DNA of 64,000 nt from Ascarosepion bandense (lineage: Eukaryota; Mollusca; Cephalopoda; Sepiida; Sepiidae): contig JBBBDQ010000350.1 of assembly GCA_037127315.1 (NCBI GenBank), positions 3,128,501 through 3,192,500 of the forward strand, given 5' to 3'. The notes below the pieces were generated by a model. That model searched no databases. It worked only from the letters and a program-made list of their open reading frames with translations, and was not told the DNA's origin. This document shows positions 32,138-44,842 of this stretch, one piece after another (the first letter of the stretch is position 1; every line of letters starts with the position of its first letter). Position numbers and translations under genes: made by a program.

Positions 32138-32789
32138 AGGTACAGTATATATTTCTTGGTACCACCGGTCCAGGCTTTGCTAAACTAAGACCCACCAGGT
32201 CATGTACACCGAATCAACATATACTCATCCCCCTTGTATTCCATTGTTAAGGCAGAAGTTCGACTCAGACAACTTCTTTTCCAAAACAGTTGCATTAGAA
32301 AACAGACATCCAAGAGGATACTCCTCTGATCACCTAAGTTTTTGATCAACTGTTATCTATCATACATATCCCCATAATATATGTTGCTCCTTCCCGTTAC
32401 ACCCTTACAACAACATAATTTAGTATCCATATACTTTGACTGGTATTAGGGCCTTGTATTGGGTAGACATTAGTAAAAAAAAGAAAGAAAGAAAGAACAT
32501 TTAAATGCTTATAGTATGAAGAGATTCCACACTAGACGTTGTTTGGTAAAATCTCACCAACAACACTGAAGGAAAAAAATACTTGCAAATACTAAAGTTT
32601 TTTTCAGTATCTTGTACTTGTCAAGTCCAGTTACTAGTTGTGTATCAACCAATATATAATTTCATACCTGTCTATATGTTTGAGATGGGATATTGTAATT
32701 ACTTACACTTTTTATATTCTTCAGACATCTTTGTTGCCATATTCACAATGTTTCAACAGTTGTACACTCAAGCCTTTTTCCTTTATGTC
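32138..32789. other. Unannotated sequence
   Basis: I recognise no gene. Overlapping frames of 76 and 85 codons near 32583-32895 have no motif and run into the family D SINE. Confidence 0.4.
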
Positions 32790-32966
32790 ATCCATTGGGG
32801 CAGATTGTTCTAGTTCCATGTCTCTTCCAGTTATCTCAGTATCAGTTATAATCCTATTAATTCAACTCTCCAAGATTTTTGTAGCCAGATATTGAACTCA
32901 TAACTCTTTAGGTCAAGGTACTGGATTCAACCAACACTTTAATTCACTGAACCATGTGACCTTGAG
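32790..32966 (-). mobile_element. tRNA-derived SINE, family D, copy 2
   Basis: It matches 9645-9845 in order. On the minus strand it has AGTGTTGGTTGAATCCAGT in the head, GAGTTCAATATCTGG at the B-box position and GAACAATCTGCCCC in the body. Confidence 0.65.
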
Positions 32967-33149
32967 TGTATCAATTTTTTGAACTCAAATCTAATGTGTC
33001 AGTAACCATTTTTTACCAGAGATCATATCACAATTTGATGTTATAATTGTTTCTTTTTTTAGCACTCCATTTTACTAGTTCCCCTATTGTATTCATGTCT
33101 ATGCTAGGCCAGCTTAGGAAAGTTTTATAGCCTAGCATATGCACTGATG

Positions 33150-33446
33150 TGCATTGTGGTGCAGTGGGTATCAGCTTGGAACGAGAAATTGGGGAGCCAA
33201 ATTCAAATTCCAGTTGAATTCCTTGCATTCACTTACGCAAATATCCTTGGGAAAGGTATTAATCCATCTCTTCCCTCCAGTTATGGGTTAAATAATAGAA
33301 CAGATTGGGTTCTATAGCCTTGACTGGCAACCAGTCTACTGCAGACAGCAATGCCAACCTACTGTGGGATAATCTGCCCAGTCAGTCATGTCTCTTTTGA
33401 GACATGATCACCTAAAGTGTGTATCACATATGGCACTTAACTGAAT
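33150..33446 (+). mobile_element. tRNA-derived SINE, family A
   Basis: A full-length plus-strand copy: ATTGTGGTGCAGTGGGTATC head, mutated B-box AAATTCAAATTCC, and CACTTAACTGAATGA end. Confidence 0.9.
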
Positions 33447-35120
33447 GATATGTATTGATTATTTAAGTTTTCGTAATTTCCAGTGATGTTCACTATCTAT
33501 TTCAACCTCATCTCACAGGGCGTGGCAATCTCCCTTTACTCTCTATATGTGGTCATACTTGGTTTTTCTATTTTTACCTTCATATTTCAGCTTTACAGTG
33601 TTCCTGCAGTCCTGGATGGCCTGCTTCTTTTATTTCTTACCAAAGATGCATGGGATAGCATATACACAGTCCTTCTCCTCTATGGGAAATCTTTCTTGGA
33701 AGAGGTGTCTGTGAAGTGTTGAACCACTTTTGAACATTGTTCTGATGTTATTTGAACCACAGATTATTTTATTTTATTTTTCCAACAATCATTTCATATT
33801 GTGTAGGCAGAACGAAGCATTTTGCTGAGTGTTGTTATGAACGATTAGATGAGGACTAGTCTGAACAATGTAAATAGTGTAAATAATATAATTTCATATA
33901 CATACTATTGCAAAAATATCACCTGTAGTGCCAACAAAACCTTCATTAAATTAAGACCCTGGAGTCAAGCAGGACTTCAGTATCATTACCAAACACTAAT
34001 CCAGAGAACTCCAACAATACCTTATGATATCAGACTTTGGTTTTCTGGCAGTGCTGGAATAGTAAATGAAAATGCAACACACACAATGAAACTGTTTGGA
34101 AATTTATTTACATTCAGACCAATGTCCTCAATTTTGTTATCACGCTTTTGACCATTTTTCCTTCTGGTCTTCAGATATCTGTTGGAAATCAGAGAGCACA
34201 ACAACCAAAACATTTTAATTTAAAATAGAATCTATTTTCCATGTAAAATGAGTAATTTTTTTTTAACTGAAACAAATTTTTAAAATGAACATTTCAATAA
34301 TGAATAATCTCAGAATCAACCTTGTCTTCATGGTTGATGTTTAGTTTGGTATAAAACCACATGTGTGAGACAAACGAGAGAGGATCAAGCACAATCCTCA
34401 GTAGCAATGGTTTAAAAAAAAAAAAAAATTAAAATTACTAATTCTTGCTAAGGCGTCTGAATTAACTTTTAAAAATGGAAGAAAAACGAAACTTCTTTGA
34501 GACCGAAATCAAGACAAGTTAAATAGAGCTGCAAATTAGACTAACAGAAATTCTCGTTATTATTTTTAAATTAATTACACTTTTTTTATGACGCGTAAAT
34601 AAGAATAATCAGTTAAGTGAAAGTAAAATTTAATTAGAAAACCCAATCGTCTATTATTGTTCTTCTGTAGAAGTGGGGTCAGCTAATGAAGTTTCCAAGA
34701 AGCATTAAGTACCTCCAATAGCAGGTTCTGGAAATAGCAGCAAACCTATCAACTTCATTATTTTCAAACAGCCCACCCCCACAAAGAAAAAAAAAAAAAG
34801 GGAAAGAAGTTTCTTATTGATTGTAGCATTTCTCACATGAAGATACGTTTACTATCCTCTCAACATAACCATTGTTTACTTTTTCAATTTGTAAACATTT
34901 AAAAAAAAATGTTATCTAACTTTTAAAATGGCAGTTACAATGAAGTGTTAATTAAAAGTAAACTTAGTATTTTCCCAATCTTCTCAAGTGATTTTTAGAA
35001 CAACTTTTTAAAATTTCAGGAATAATTTTTTTCATCATTCCATATTCATTTATTCAACTATTGTCTTTGAGATTTTTATCAATATTTTGGTATGCCATAA
35101 AATCAAAATGTTGACTATTT
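33447..35120. other. Unannotated sequence
   Basis: I recognise no gene. A 79-codon frame at 33483-33722 is hydrophobic (two membrane-like stretches) but has no known motif and no supporting context. The remainder is A+T-rich. Confidence 0.35.
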
Positions 35121-35350
35121 AGTCTGTCAGTTAAGTGCCATATGTGATACACACTTTGGTGATCATGTCTCGAATGAAACATGACTGACTGGGTAGAAGA
35201 TTATCCTGCAGTAGGTTGCCATTGCTTTCTGCAGTAGACTGGTTGCCAGCCAAGGCTATAGAACCCAATCTATCCTATTATTTAACCCATAACTGGAGGG
35301 AAGAGACGAATTAATACCTTTCCCAAGGGTTTTTGTGTGTAAGTGAATGC
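35121..35350 (-). mobile_element. SINE family A, lacking the tRNA head
   Basis: A minus-strand copy from the CTGTCAGTTAAGTGCC end to GTGTAAGTGAATGC. The tRNA-like head is missing, consistent with 5' truncation during retroposition. Confidence 0.88.
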
Positions 35351-37192
35351 GATTTGATCATTTAGCTGCATCAAAAAAATCTTGATTCCCTCTAAAACTC
35401 AAAATATTTTAAATAATAAAAAATTCATATCAGATTTAATAAATTGATAAAAATATATACAAAAAAAGAAAAAAGCATTTTTTTAAATTTTGTTTTGTTG
35501 ACATCTGAGTCGAGTTAACAAACATAACTTAATAAAGAAAGTGTTTTAAAAGTTTTATCAATTTTTACGTCTTTATAATTTACCGTCTACAAGACAATCA
35601 AATGGTGCCAGTTAGTGCATGTGAAGTGGTTCTTTTGATTCAAGAGGAAATACAGAACCAAAGTACATAGGAAAACAAGTGGGAATGATGGGAGGGAATT
35701 GCTATTTTGGCACTACTGAGAATTGGTAGTGGAAGTCAAGAATTGCCTCTGGATGGAATAATAATAAAAAAATGTTACACACCAAAAGTACAGCTATAAT
35801 TTGAATCAAATGGCAGATATTATGAGCAAATAATGAAAGTCAAAAGAATGTTTTTATACAAAAACTGAATTGAAAAATTGATTAATTAAAAAAAAAAAAG
35901 TCACTATGTTTGTTCGTTGTTTAAAAAAAATAAAAAAAGAACTTGGTTTTTCAGTTGTAATGCTGTGTACTCAGTGTGTAGATTCCTTTTTGTTCAGGAT
36001 TTCTTTTAATCTTAATTTCAGTTACATTTTTTTTCTTTTTAATCACAACACCTGTTAGTACAGATCAGAAATAAAGATATCAACAAGACTTGATCTCATC
36101 TTTGTTATTCCTTGGAAGGCCTGTTTTAGTGTTTACAAACACAGCTGCTTTTTTTTACAACTTGAAATTTTAAAGATAATGGCGACAGAAGACCAAACTA
36201 AATCAAACCGTACAGATTTTTTCTTATCCCCACCCCAATCCAAATACCAGACACTGTCAGTTTTTATTTGTTTACCATCATTTCCTACTAGTATTTAATA
36301 ATATTACTTGAATTTGTTTTATTATTAGACAGCATATCAATTCCTTTTCATTCATTTTACACTATACTACAGGTTGCTTTTTCTGATCAGTCACTAAAAA
36401 TTTAGATAACTCCAAAGAAATTTCTTAAAAAAAAAAAAAAAAAAAAAGATAAAAAAAGCATACCATGATGAAAAAAAAAGACCGTAAACTTTATAAAAAA
36501 CAACGTTTTGAAAATTTTATTGTCAAAATGTTTATTATTAAGTTTCCTCTTAAGTATTTTTTTAGTTATTTCATTAATTTTTTTAATCTTTTCTAAGCAC
36601 TTTCGAAATTTTGGTGAATTTTTTATTTTTTGCGTCAGCGGTCGACATATGATTTTTAGTATTTTTGCACTTTTTCTTTTACATGAAAAACATTGATTTG
36701 GAAATACTTGTAAAACTCAAAATTAAAACAATTGTCGGATTTTAATGAAACTTTCAAAATATATTCACAACTGAATTGTTGAAATTTTAAAATTTTATTT
36801 CGTTGCATTGAAAAATAGCATTTTTAATTTATTTTTTTAAAACAGAATTGGCAAACAGTTCGAATTTTTGTTGAAGTTACTTCATGCAAAAAGGCGTGAA
36901 TGAATTATTATTAAGCACTCTGAATTTAAGCTTTTGAAATTGATACTAACAAAAACTATTTTTTGCTGCTAAGTACATTAAGTACAATGTATTTTTTTTA
37001 TCTCTACACCTGTCACCAAACTGATTGATTACTGACAAATAAATGTAAAAAAAAAAAATATAAGAATCCCTAAATAAAGTGACACCGCCAATAACCTCTA
37101 AGTTAAAGAGTAGGACCAACTACATAAAAAAAATAAAATATTAATTAATATTAACTTTTACAAGTGCCAAGTTTGAGTTTTATTAAGTCAGT

Positions 37193-37237
<45 letters not shown>

Positions 37238-38159
37238 ATAAAAGAATTTTTATTTTCTCTATTATAAAAACAAAAAAAATCTATCCAAAAAGCAAAATTA
37301 TTACAGAGGTTGAACTATAAAATTTAATGCACTCACATAGGAATATGACATACTATGTTTTTAGACAACAAAAAAAATCAGACTCAGAGAAATGAAATCC
37401 ACCATAACAAATCAGAGTTACTTGCCCCTGTTTTGGTCGTATTAACATTTACCAACATTTTAAAATGCCAAGTCCTCAATAATTTATATCCAAGTTTTAT
37501 TGTGACAAGAATCACAAACTTTCTTTTTCTCAGATGATGAGGGCATTATTCTATATACAAACTCATTACAACTTAAGGCTAAAGTATTTTTTTTTAGTTT
37601 GCAAAGCAACTGTCTCACAGGGGAAAAAATATTTAAAATCAGAAATAAAAAGAAAAAGAAAGAAGAAAACCCATTCTTCTCTAACCAAAGATACCAAACT
37701 TTAGTCATCATGTCCAAGATGTTACTAAGAAATAAATAACTCTAGACTAAATTCAAGTCCAATAAATAAGTTTTCTGCTTAGAGAAAAATATCTCAGCCT
37801 GGCCTAGTTTCCAAAATTTGACCAGACATTAGATTTTGTGAGAGAAGAGCTTCAGTCACCACCTACAATGTTCAGCAATAGCCATTAAAGATGTTCATGT
37901 TAAAAGTGTTGAGATGAAAGTAGTGACTAGTGAATTACTAACCTGTCCATGTTTACTCATTTCCTCTAATTTAAATGCAAAGGGTTGGGCAAGGATAATG
38001 GTCCCTTTGATGTTCTATTCCCCACCCTCTGCCAAGTTTATTATGATGAGGAAATATGGTAGCAAGTTATGGGATGAGAAAAAGAAATAAAATTACAACA
38101 AATGTTAAACTCTTCAGAAGGCAATGAAATAATATTATTTATGTGAGAGAGAATAGAAA
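35351..38159. other. Unannotated A+T-rich sequence
   Basis: I recognise no gene. Poly(A) tracts occur near 36426-36447 and 37199-37234. Small frames have no motif. Confidence 0.4.
37199..37234. repeat. Poly(A) tract
   Basis: An uninterrupted run of about 36 A. It may be an old retroposon tail, but no element is recognisable upstream. Confidence 0.97.
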
Positions 38160-38480
38160 CAGGGAGGACACTGGAGTAATGGATTATGGCTTGGATAATC
38201 AGAGAGCCAAGTTTGAATTCCAGTAGACTTCATTGCATTTTCCCATAGATGCTAGTACCCTTGGGAAATGTATGAATACATTCCTTCTCCTTGCCCTAGC
38301 TATGGATAAATAGCAGGATAAGCTAAGTTCTATAGCCTTGGGTGGCAACCAGTGTAGAAGAAGGAAAACTCTGAATTTAAATCAGGCTGGAGAGGGCTGG
38401 GCTCTGTCAGGATATCTTGCCTAAGGCATACCACTTCATGGTGCCTCTACAGATCTAATGAGTCACAGGATTTGCGATCA
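38160..38480 (+). mobile_element. tRNA-derived SINE, family C, copy 1
   Basis: It shares order and blocks with 52236-52500: GTAATGGATTATGGCTTGG, CAGAGAGCCAAGTTTGAATT (B-box region), the middle AGCTATGGATAAATAGCAGG, and TGGGTGGCAACCAGT. The middle part is clearly related to SINE family A, but the 3' body differs. Confidence 0.75.
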
Positions 38481-38639
38481 TGAGAAATAGGAATTATGAC
38501 TACTGGAAGTTATAAGATAAAGGATTGGTAAGTTCTTTACAATTTCACTACATATACTTTCAAAATTATGAAATTCTTTTTGAAGGAACATTGATAAAAA
38601 CAATAATTAAATTTATTTTGTCATCAGGCAATGTTCTGT

Positions 38640-38672
38640 AATAGACATATATATATATATACACACACACAC
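38640..38672. repeat. (TA)n(CA)n compound microsatellite
   Basis: A short tract immediately left of the foldback element. Confidence 0.9.
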
Positions 38673-38684
38673 AAATCTCTAACT

Positions 38685-39015
38685 TTCTGTGCCTTCAGGC
38701 GATTAACAATAATTGATTTTCCCATTTTTCAAATGCTCACATAACACGGATCTTTTAGGAATGTGCAATTTTCAAAATTAGAAGGTACTTAAGAGTCCCA
38801 GTAGGTATTTCTTGGTATGGTTACATTTGGGCATAATTTCTGTTAAGTGTAACAATACCAATAAATACCTACTGGGATCATACAATCATGGATGAAAGTG
38901 TTCTAAAACTCTTAAGTAACTTCTAATTTTGAAAATTATACATTCATAAAAAATCCGTTATGTGAGTGTTTGAAAAATAGTAAAATGAGTTATTGTAAAT
39001 CGCCTGAAGACACTG
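38685..39015. mobile_element. Foldback (inverted-repeat) element
   Basis: The two halves (about 165 bp each) are inverted copies at roughly 85 percent. CTTCAGGCGATTAACAATAA on the left matches the reverse complement of TTATTGTAAATCGCCTGAAG on the right. The inner CCCAGTAGGTATTTCTTGG pairs with CCAATAAATACCTACTGGG. No coding capacity is present. Confidence 0.85.
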
Positions 39016-39744
39016 AAAAGAGAAAACCTAGGTCACAAAATAACTTGTTTCCAAATGAAAAATATCTAAAAGTTCTACAATATAATTGTATTGAACACTT
39101 TAATACAAAAGTGTACTGGCCTAATTTAATTATGACCAAATTATAACTAATTAACTAATATATATATCCACACACATACACGTGTGTGTGTTTGTTAAAA
39201 TATAAGAATCTGATATTTTTCAGAAAGGTTTTAGTCTCGAAAAAATAGCAAAACATTAACCTTTATTCTTAAGAAAAGCATGTATAACTTATAAAATTTA
39301 TTACTGCATGGTTCATCTTTATTACAAAAGAAAAAAAAATATGGATGTAAGTTACTCCAGTGTCTTTGTTCTGAAAAACATTGGAGGGAAAAAAAAGAAA
39401 AAAAAACATTTTAATGTGATGAATTCTCTCCACAAAATGAGTTTGAGTTTTGTTTAACGGCATATCAACCTTGGTGGGTTATTTAATGCCAAAAAGGTGG
39501 GAGTTTTAAGGTATTTTTTTAAATGTTCGGTTATAGTGAGAAGGTTGATTTAGTCAGATTTTGATAAAACATTTTCTTTTGTTTTAGAATACTGAAGAAG
39601 TCTTCTATTTTTGGTGTTCAAATGTGTATTGCTGGTAATTTTTTTTCTTCAAAAATGTATTGTTGATAATATTTTTCATTCAAAAATGTATATTTTTCTA
39701 TAAAAGTCTATTTTATGTATATATTTCTATAAAATTGTTTTTTT
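39016..39744. other. Unannotated sequence
   Basis: A+T-rich with short TA and TG runs near 39160-39195. No gene was recognised. Confidence 0.4.
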
Positions 39745-39958
39745 TTTATACTTTCATTGTGTTTTGACCCCAGCTTGAAAGTTCACTATTTTCCCATAGC
39801 TGGGACCCTAACTGGTGCTACCACTCTGGGTCAGGGAGGATCTGGGAACAACAGCAACCAAGAGGTGGTTCCATGCTTCTCACAACCTCCCAATCAGAAG
39901 CCTTGCTGTCGAATGCAGTTACCATCATGCCCAGCACCCCACAAAATGAAGTTGGGAT
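39745..39958 (-). mobile_element. Body of the 5S-headed retroposon, 5'-truncated copy
   Basis: On the minus strand it follows 8835-9025: ACAGCAAGGCTTCTGATTGG, then GAAGCATGGAACCACC, GTAGCACCAGTTAGGGTCCC and AATGAAAGTATAAAAA at the end. The 5S-like head is absent. The open frame on the plus strand has no recognised motif. Confidence 0.75.
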
Positions 39959-40597
39959 AATATGAGTAGCAACTGATTAAGAACAATTTTTAGAATGTTT
40001 TCTCTTAGGCTTGGCAGTAAGCAACAAAAACAAGTAATTCATTTCTCAGCCATTTTATTTTGGTCAAAACTTAATTCTATTTTTAAAATAAAAAACAACA
40101 TGAGACGGGTGAAAGGAGAGTGTTTTGTTTTGTTTTTTTTTTTGCTCAAGGCACAAGTCTCTTATCTGACATCCTTGCTACTTCTTGTGATCTAACCATA
40201 AACTTGGGGTTATCTAAACTTGGTGTTATCATTGTTAAGTAGCATTAGATGATATAATATGATAAACACCAAACCTTCTTCCTGAAGATATCTTCAGTTA
40301 AATTAAGAATTTGTTTACAAATAAACATGGGGATTGATCCAATGGCTACAGAAGTATACAGGACCAATAAGGTTCAGAATTCAAATTTTTAGAGCTAAAA
40401 TGTTGATTAAATTTTATTTACCCTTGATGGATTGCTACATGAACTGAGACTATTGATTTTGCAGTGGCAACAACAATAAATAATCAAATAATAGCTAAAA
40501 TGGCACAAGTGGTGTTCATTTATGGGGATAGAATCAATTTCAGGAATCACTGTCTTTCAGAATTACATAGCATTAACCATTTCAGCAATAAGGTTTT
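39959..40597. other. Unannotated sequence
   Basis: I recognise nothing beyond a short palindrome near 40282-40298. Confidence 0.4.
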
Positions 40598-41259
40598 TTT
40601 ATATTGTTAGATCATCCAGGATCCAAGAGCAACTCAAGGTAGAGGGTTACAGAGTGAGGTTATTGTAATAGGAGGGATTAACAAGTGCACATTATGAGGA
40701 TGTGTAAGTTAGATATTGAAACTTAAAGAGACCAAGAATGTAGTTGCTAAAGAAGCATTCTCTTGGGAGTGTTCCACAAAGTAACAGTTCTGGAAGAAGA
40801 AACAGAGTGGAACACTCCTTACCAAAGGAACACAAAGAGAATGAGGGATGGTTTTTCACTGTTAACATGGCATGACGTGTCTTAGCCATGAAGATTTCAG
40901 CTAGTAGAACTAAAGAGTGTAACTCCTCGAAACATCTGCCATAGTAATAGCAATAGAGTAGTGAGAGGCTAGTAACATTTCATATGTAGAAGGGTTGCAT
41001 GCTAGAGAATAATTCATCACCCACAAGACCATTTAATTGCTTTTGAACTCTGTCAAAGCTGGACAGTGAGGATTATGCAGCATCAGCCCAGATATGTCAG
41101 CAACAAAGAGCATGGCAGGAGTGATATAAGGGCCTGATCATTCTTCCAGTATCTTTTACAATGACACAAATATACATGTTCTCATGGAACTTTAGACCCA
41201 GTAGGTGTTCAGAGGAAAGTGTATCTTTGATGGTATTACCACTCATCTGAATTGGTGCA

Positions 41260-41294
41260 GTGTATCACATATGGCACTTAACTGACTGACTGAA
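41260..41294 (+). mobile_element. SINE family A terminal fragment
   Basis: Only TATCACATATGGCACTTAAC and the CTGACTGACTGA end remain. Confidence 0.7.
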
Positions 41295-41405
41295 TATAAT
41301 AGTTGGAAACATGATTAGGGCTTCTATTGGGCATAAAGTGGGGGATCAATTTTCTATTATTAGTAATAAACTGATCCCCTACTAATTACTACTTAATAAT
41401 ATAAT

Positions 41406-41596
41406 ACATCTCTTCCCCCTCTAGCTATGAGTCAAATAACAGGACAGATTGGGTTCTATAGCCTTGGCTGGCAACCAGTCTACTGCAGAAAGCAATGGCA
41501 ACCTACTGTGGGATAATCTTTTGCCCAGTCAGTCATGTCACTTTCAAGACATGATCACCCAAAGCGTGTATCACGTATGGCACTTAACTGACTGAA
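41406..41596 (+). mobile_element. SINE family A, 5'-truncated
   Basis: It starts in the middle of the body (CTCTAGCTATGAGTCAAATA) and runs to CACTTAACTGACTGA. The tRNA head is missing. Confidence 0.88.
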
Positions 41597-42330
41597 TAGT
41601 GAACACTCTAGAGATGTTTTTATTATCAAGTGCTTCACTGATTCTATCCTTGATAACAGCTAAGACATCAACATCAACCTAGAAAAGTGAAAACTATACA
41701 GTTTGTCACTCAAAAATATGTTTTTGTTGAGGTGTTCAACTTTTTGATGGTAGCTTCAAAAAGTTTGCTAATGGCCCTAAGAAAGCTGATGGGTAATATT
41801 ATACTGGGAACAAGGCCCCACCTGCATTTTTGCACTCAAGACATACACTAGGCACCTTCCATGAGATTGGAAACATTTAAAGCAATGGTTAAACATCTTT
41901 GTCAAGACTGATAACAGTTCTTGGCCAATGTTCTACAGCTACAAGGACAAGTAGCTTTTGTAGAGTCTAGATAAGTTTAAAAAACTCCCAAGCTGATATA
42001 GAGACATGACAAAGCTCCTGCTATGTGAGGAGGGGAAAAGCAGGCAAGGAATGGTTTTTGTCAGCCAACTTAGAATTAGAGGTAAAGTTCATAGCAAAGA
42101 GCTTAGCTTAATCTAAGGAAGATGAGATATCCTCAGGGTCATTTATAATGCAAGACTTTCAGGTGTAAATTAGGATTGATTATTTGGCTTTTGTTGGTAT
42201 TTTTGTGAGGGATAAATTTTTCAGTGCTTAAGTGAATCCACATGAAAATGAAGGAGGTTGTCCTAAAAGAAGATTCATTTTTGAAGAGAGCTGAGAGAGG
42301 TGCTTCTGCAATGTAGAATCTGAAGCTGTC

Positions 42331-44809
42331 CTGGTCAGGTTTGTTATATTCATAGATTATCATAATCTGGCAACTGAGCAGTTGACAAAGATTTTGACAA
42401 GTTATTTACAGAAAACATTTCCAGAAGTTAGAACATTCTATCAGTTATTTTTAGTGTTCAATTTGCCTTAGAAAAAGAAAAGAAAAAAAGAGAGCATTCA
42501 GTTACAACTGGTTGCAAACTATTCTTGCAATATCATTCTTTTATATCTTGTCCAAAACTGAATTTGGCAGGTTTATTTTTCAACATAATTTTATCATTAC
42601 AGTTCCATTAGTCAATTACCTTGATTTCTGACCCCTTTCACCTTCATTTTTAATGTATAGCATAGAGACTAAACATCAAAACTTGTTCAAATAGATTTTA
42701 GCTGTAATAAAAAAGAAACAGCTATAAAAGTCAACAGAGACCAGGTTCCAAAATTTGTGCTAAGCTACAAGTGTTTCATGCTGACCTGACCATGACCTGA
42801 ATTTGCTATGTCACTACAATGGTAACTATTAAATCCATATCATGACTTACCTAAGATTTATTAAAAGAAATATAGCAAAGCTTTCAGTCACTTCATTAAC
42901 TAGTGTTATAGTGATTATTATTATTTCGAGGTTGTTAGTCAAAATTGGCACAGTATGTTATTGTCCTCTGCTAAAAGTCAGACTCCACAAAATAGCTTTA
43001 TAATTTTTCCTCTCATGAGTGGAATACATTTGTGAGTTAAAACTTGTCCTTACAGTTCATTATCCAATTTCATGTCAAAAATGATTCAAATGCTTGTACT
43101 GGTTACTGTAAACAGAACATTGTAAAATGCAAAATAATATTATAAAAGTGTTCAGTTTTAATTTTGGACAATTCTTTGGTAGTTCGTTTTTATTTTTTTT
43201 CTAAAAACACTTCCTCAGCAACAGATGATAGCAGCATAGTCAAATATAATAGCCTTATTGTTCAATCTTTGGTGTTACAGCAAAAAGCTTAAATGACCAG
43301 AAATAATCATTGTGTACATTATTTTTTTTAAATCGTATTAGTTAAGGCTGGAAATTTTAGCTATCTGGAAAAAGGCAATGTTATCAGTTTTAAAGAAAAG
43401 TGCTGTGAATGAAGATGGCAACAGAAAAACTATTTTAAAAGAACAAAAAAGAAATATAGTCATTAAAAAAGTATCTTAACTCGTTAAAAGAGAACTTAAA
43501 AACAAAAATCAGTAATCAGAAAAAAATATTTGTGTAGCCAAAACCAGTTTGTAATGAATTTTAAAACTTGTATAAATAAAATAATTTTATAAAACGACAA
43601 TTTCGTTTTTCCTAAAAAGAACCCTGGATTTCAATGATTTTTTTTTTTTTTTTGCCATTGTTAAAAATTGCAAGAAAAATTTGACAGCGAGAGGGGAAAC
43701 AATGTTCCATAAAATTTTGTAAGTATTGCTAATTACAGGTAGGAAGATTCCTAACACCTGCATTCATTGACATTAATAAAAATAAAATAAAAAGTACTTT
43801 TGTAAAAGCATAATCTGATCAATTCAAAATTAATTTCAATCCCTAGTAATCTTTTGGGGTAGGAAAAAGGATTTAAATCTTTTTTTTACATTACATTAAA
43901 AAGTTCTGATTTTATTTATTTATTTTTGCAACTAAGACTAATTCGCTATAATCGGCTGTTATTTTTTGTTTTGTTTCTGATGCAAGATTTTAAAAATCCA
44001 AACAAGATGGGTTAGAGTTTTTTCTTTAAGCATTCTCTAAATTTTGTTTACAAAACTATATTTCATTTAGAAAAAAATAGGTATCAAGATAGTGATTCGT
44101 AATCAAAATGATTTACAATTTGGTGAGAAGAACTGAAAAGCTTTGCTGCTGTTGTCAATATTCGAACACAAATACAAGTCATGATGCTGTTAGTGTTGTA
44201 GCAATACCACAACACAGCATTAACAGCAGTTGTCTTTATCGCCATAACCGACCCAAACGCTTTTTCTTCTTCCATGTTTGTAAATAATACTCTTTCTTTC
44301 TGCATCTTCACACTTGCTATCATTACGACAAGAATAACTTGAAAGTCATGCGAAAGCAACAGGTGGTGACATCTTTGAGGGTGGTAGGGGGGAAGTAAGG
44401 GTGTAGGCCGAGATAAGAGAGGGACCGTGTCCAGCCCTTGGGTTTAAGAGAGAGCTCAAAAGAACAGAGAGATTGTTGCAAACAACCATTTTCTTACAGA
44501 CTTGCACTCTTTTCTTTTATATCCGCGGGTGAGATTCTTGTTATATCAACCAAAGATTTATTTTAAATTATATTATAATTAAATAATTATAATGACGAGG
44601 GACTAAAAGAGAAATGTACAAAAAAACAAACAAACTTGTTTTGATTGAAGAAATAATTTTGGTAAAGATTTATTACACTACAGGAAAAAAAAAGTCATGC
44701 CTTTTAAAAAAAAATCTCATTCATTTTTTTTAATGGTCCCGGAGTTTTTAAAAGCACATAGGCCCACTGCTAGAAAGATAAAAAGAAGGTCAATGATAAA
44801 GAGAGAGAG

Positions 44810-44842
<33 letters not shown>

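Larger units (their letters stand above)
40598..42330 (-). pseudogene. LINE family 2 relic with reverse transcriptase, interrupted by SINE pieces
   Basis: On the minus strand the RT region is readable at 42030-41640. The blocks are EELLSVLTKMFNHCFK-like, then a CKNAGG-LFPV-YYPISFLRAI block (fingers), LFEATI-KKLN and FLSDKLYSFHFSRS. These match the usual order KxxYxPISLLxxxSKxFE then QYGFR in CR1/L2/Jockey-type reverse transcriptases. Upstream, 42180-42060 encodes an AKLFAMNFTSNSKL-like linker. The C-terminal end is in 40692-40889 (LLPELLLCGTLPRECFFSNY-like, followed by LFKFQYLT). SINE family A pieces lie in the middle (41260-41294, 41406-41596). It is dead through stops and frameshifts. Confidence 0.78.
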
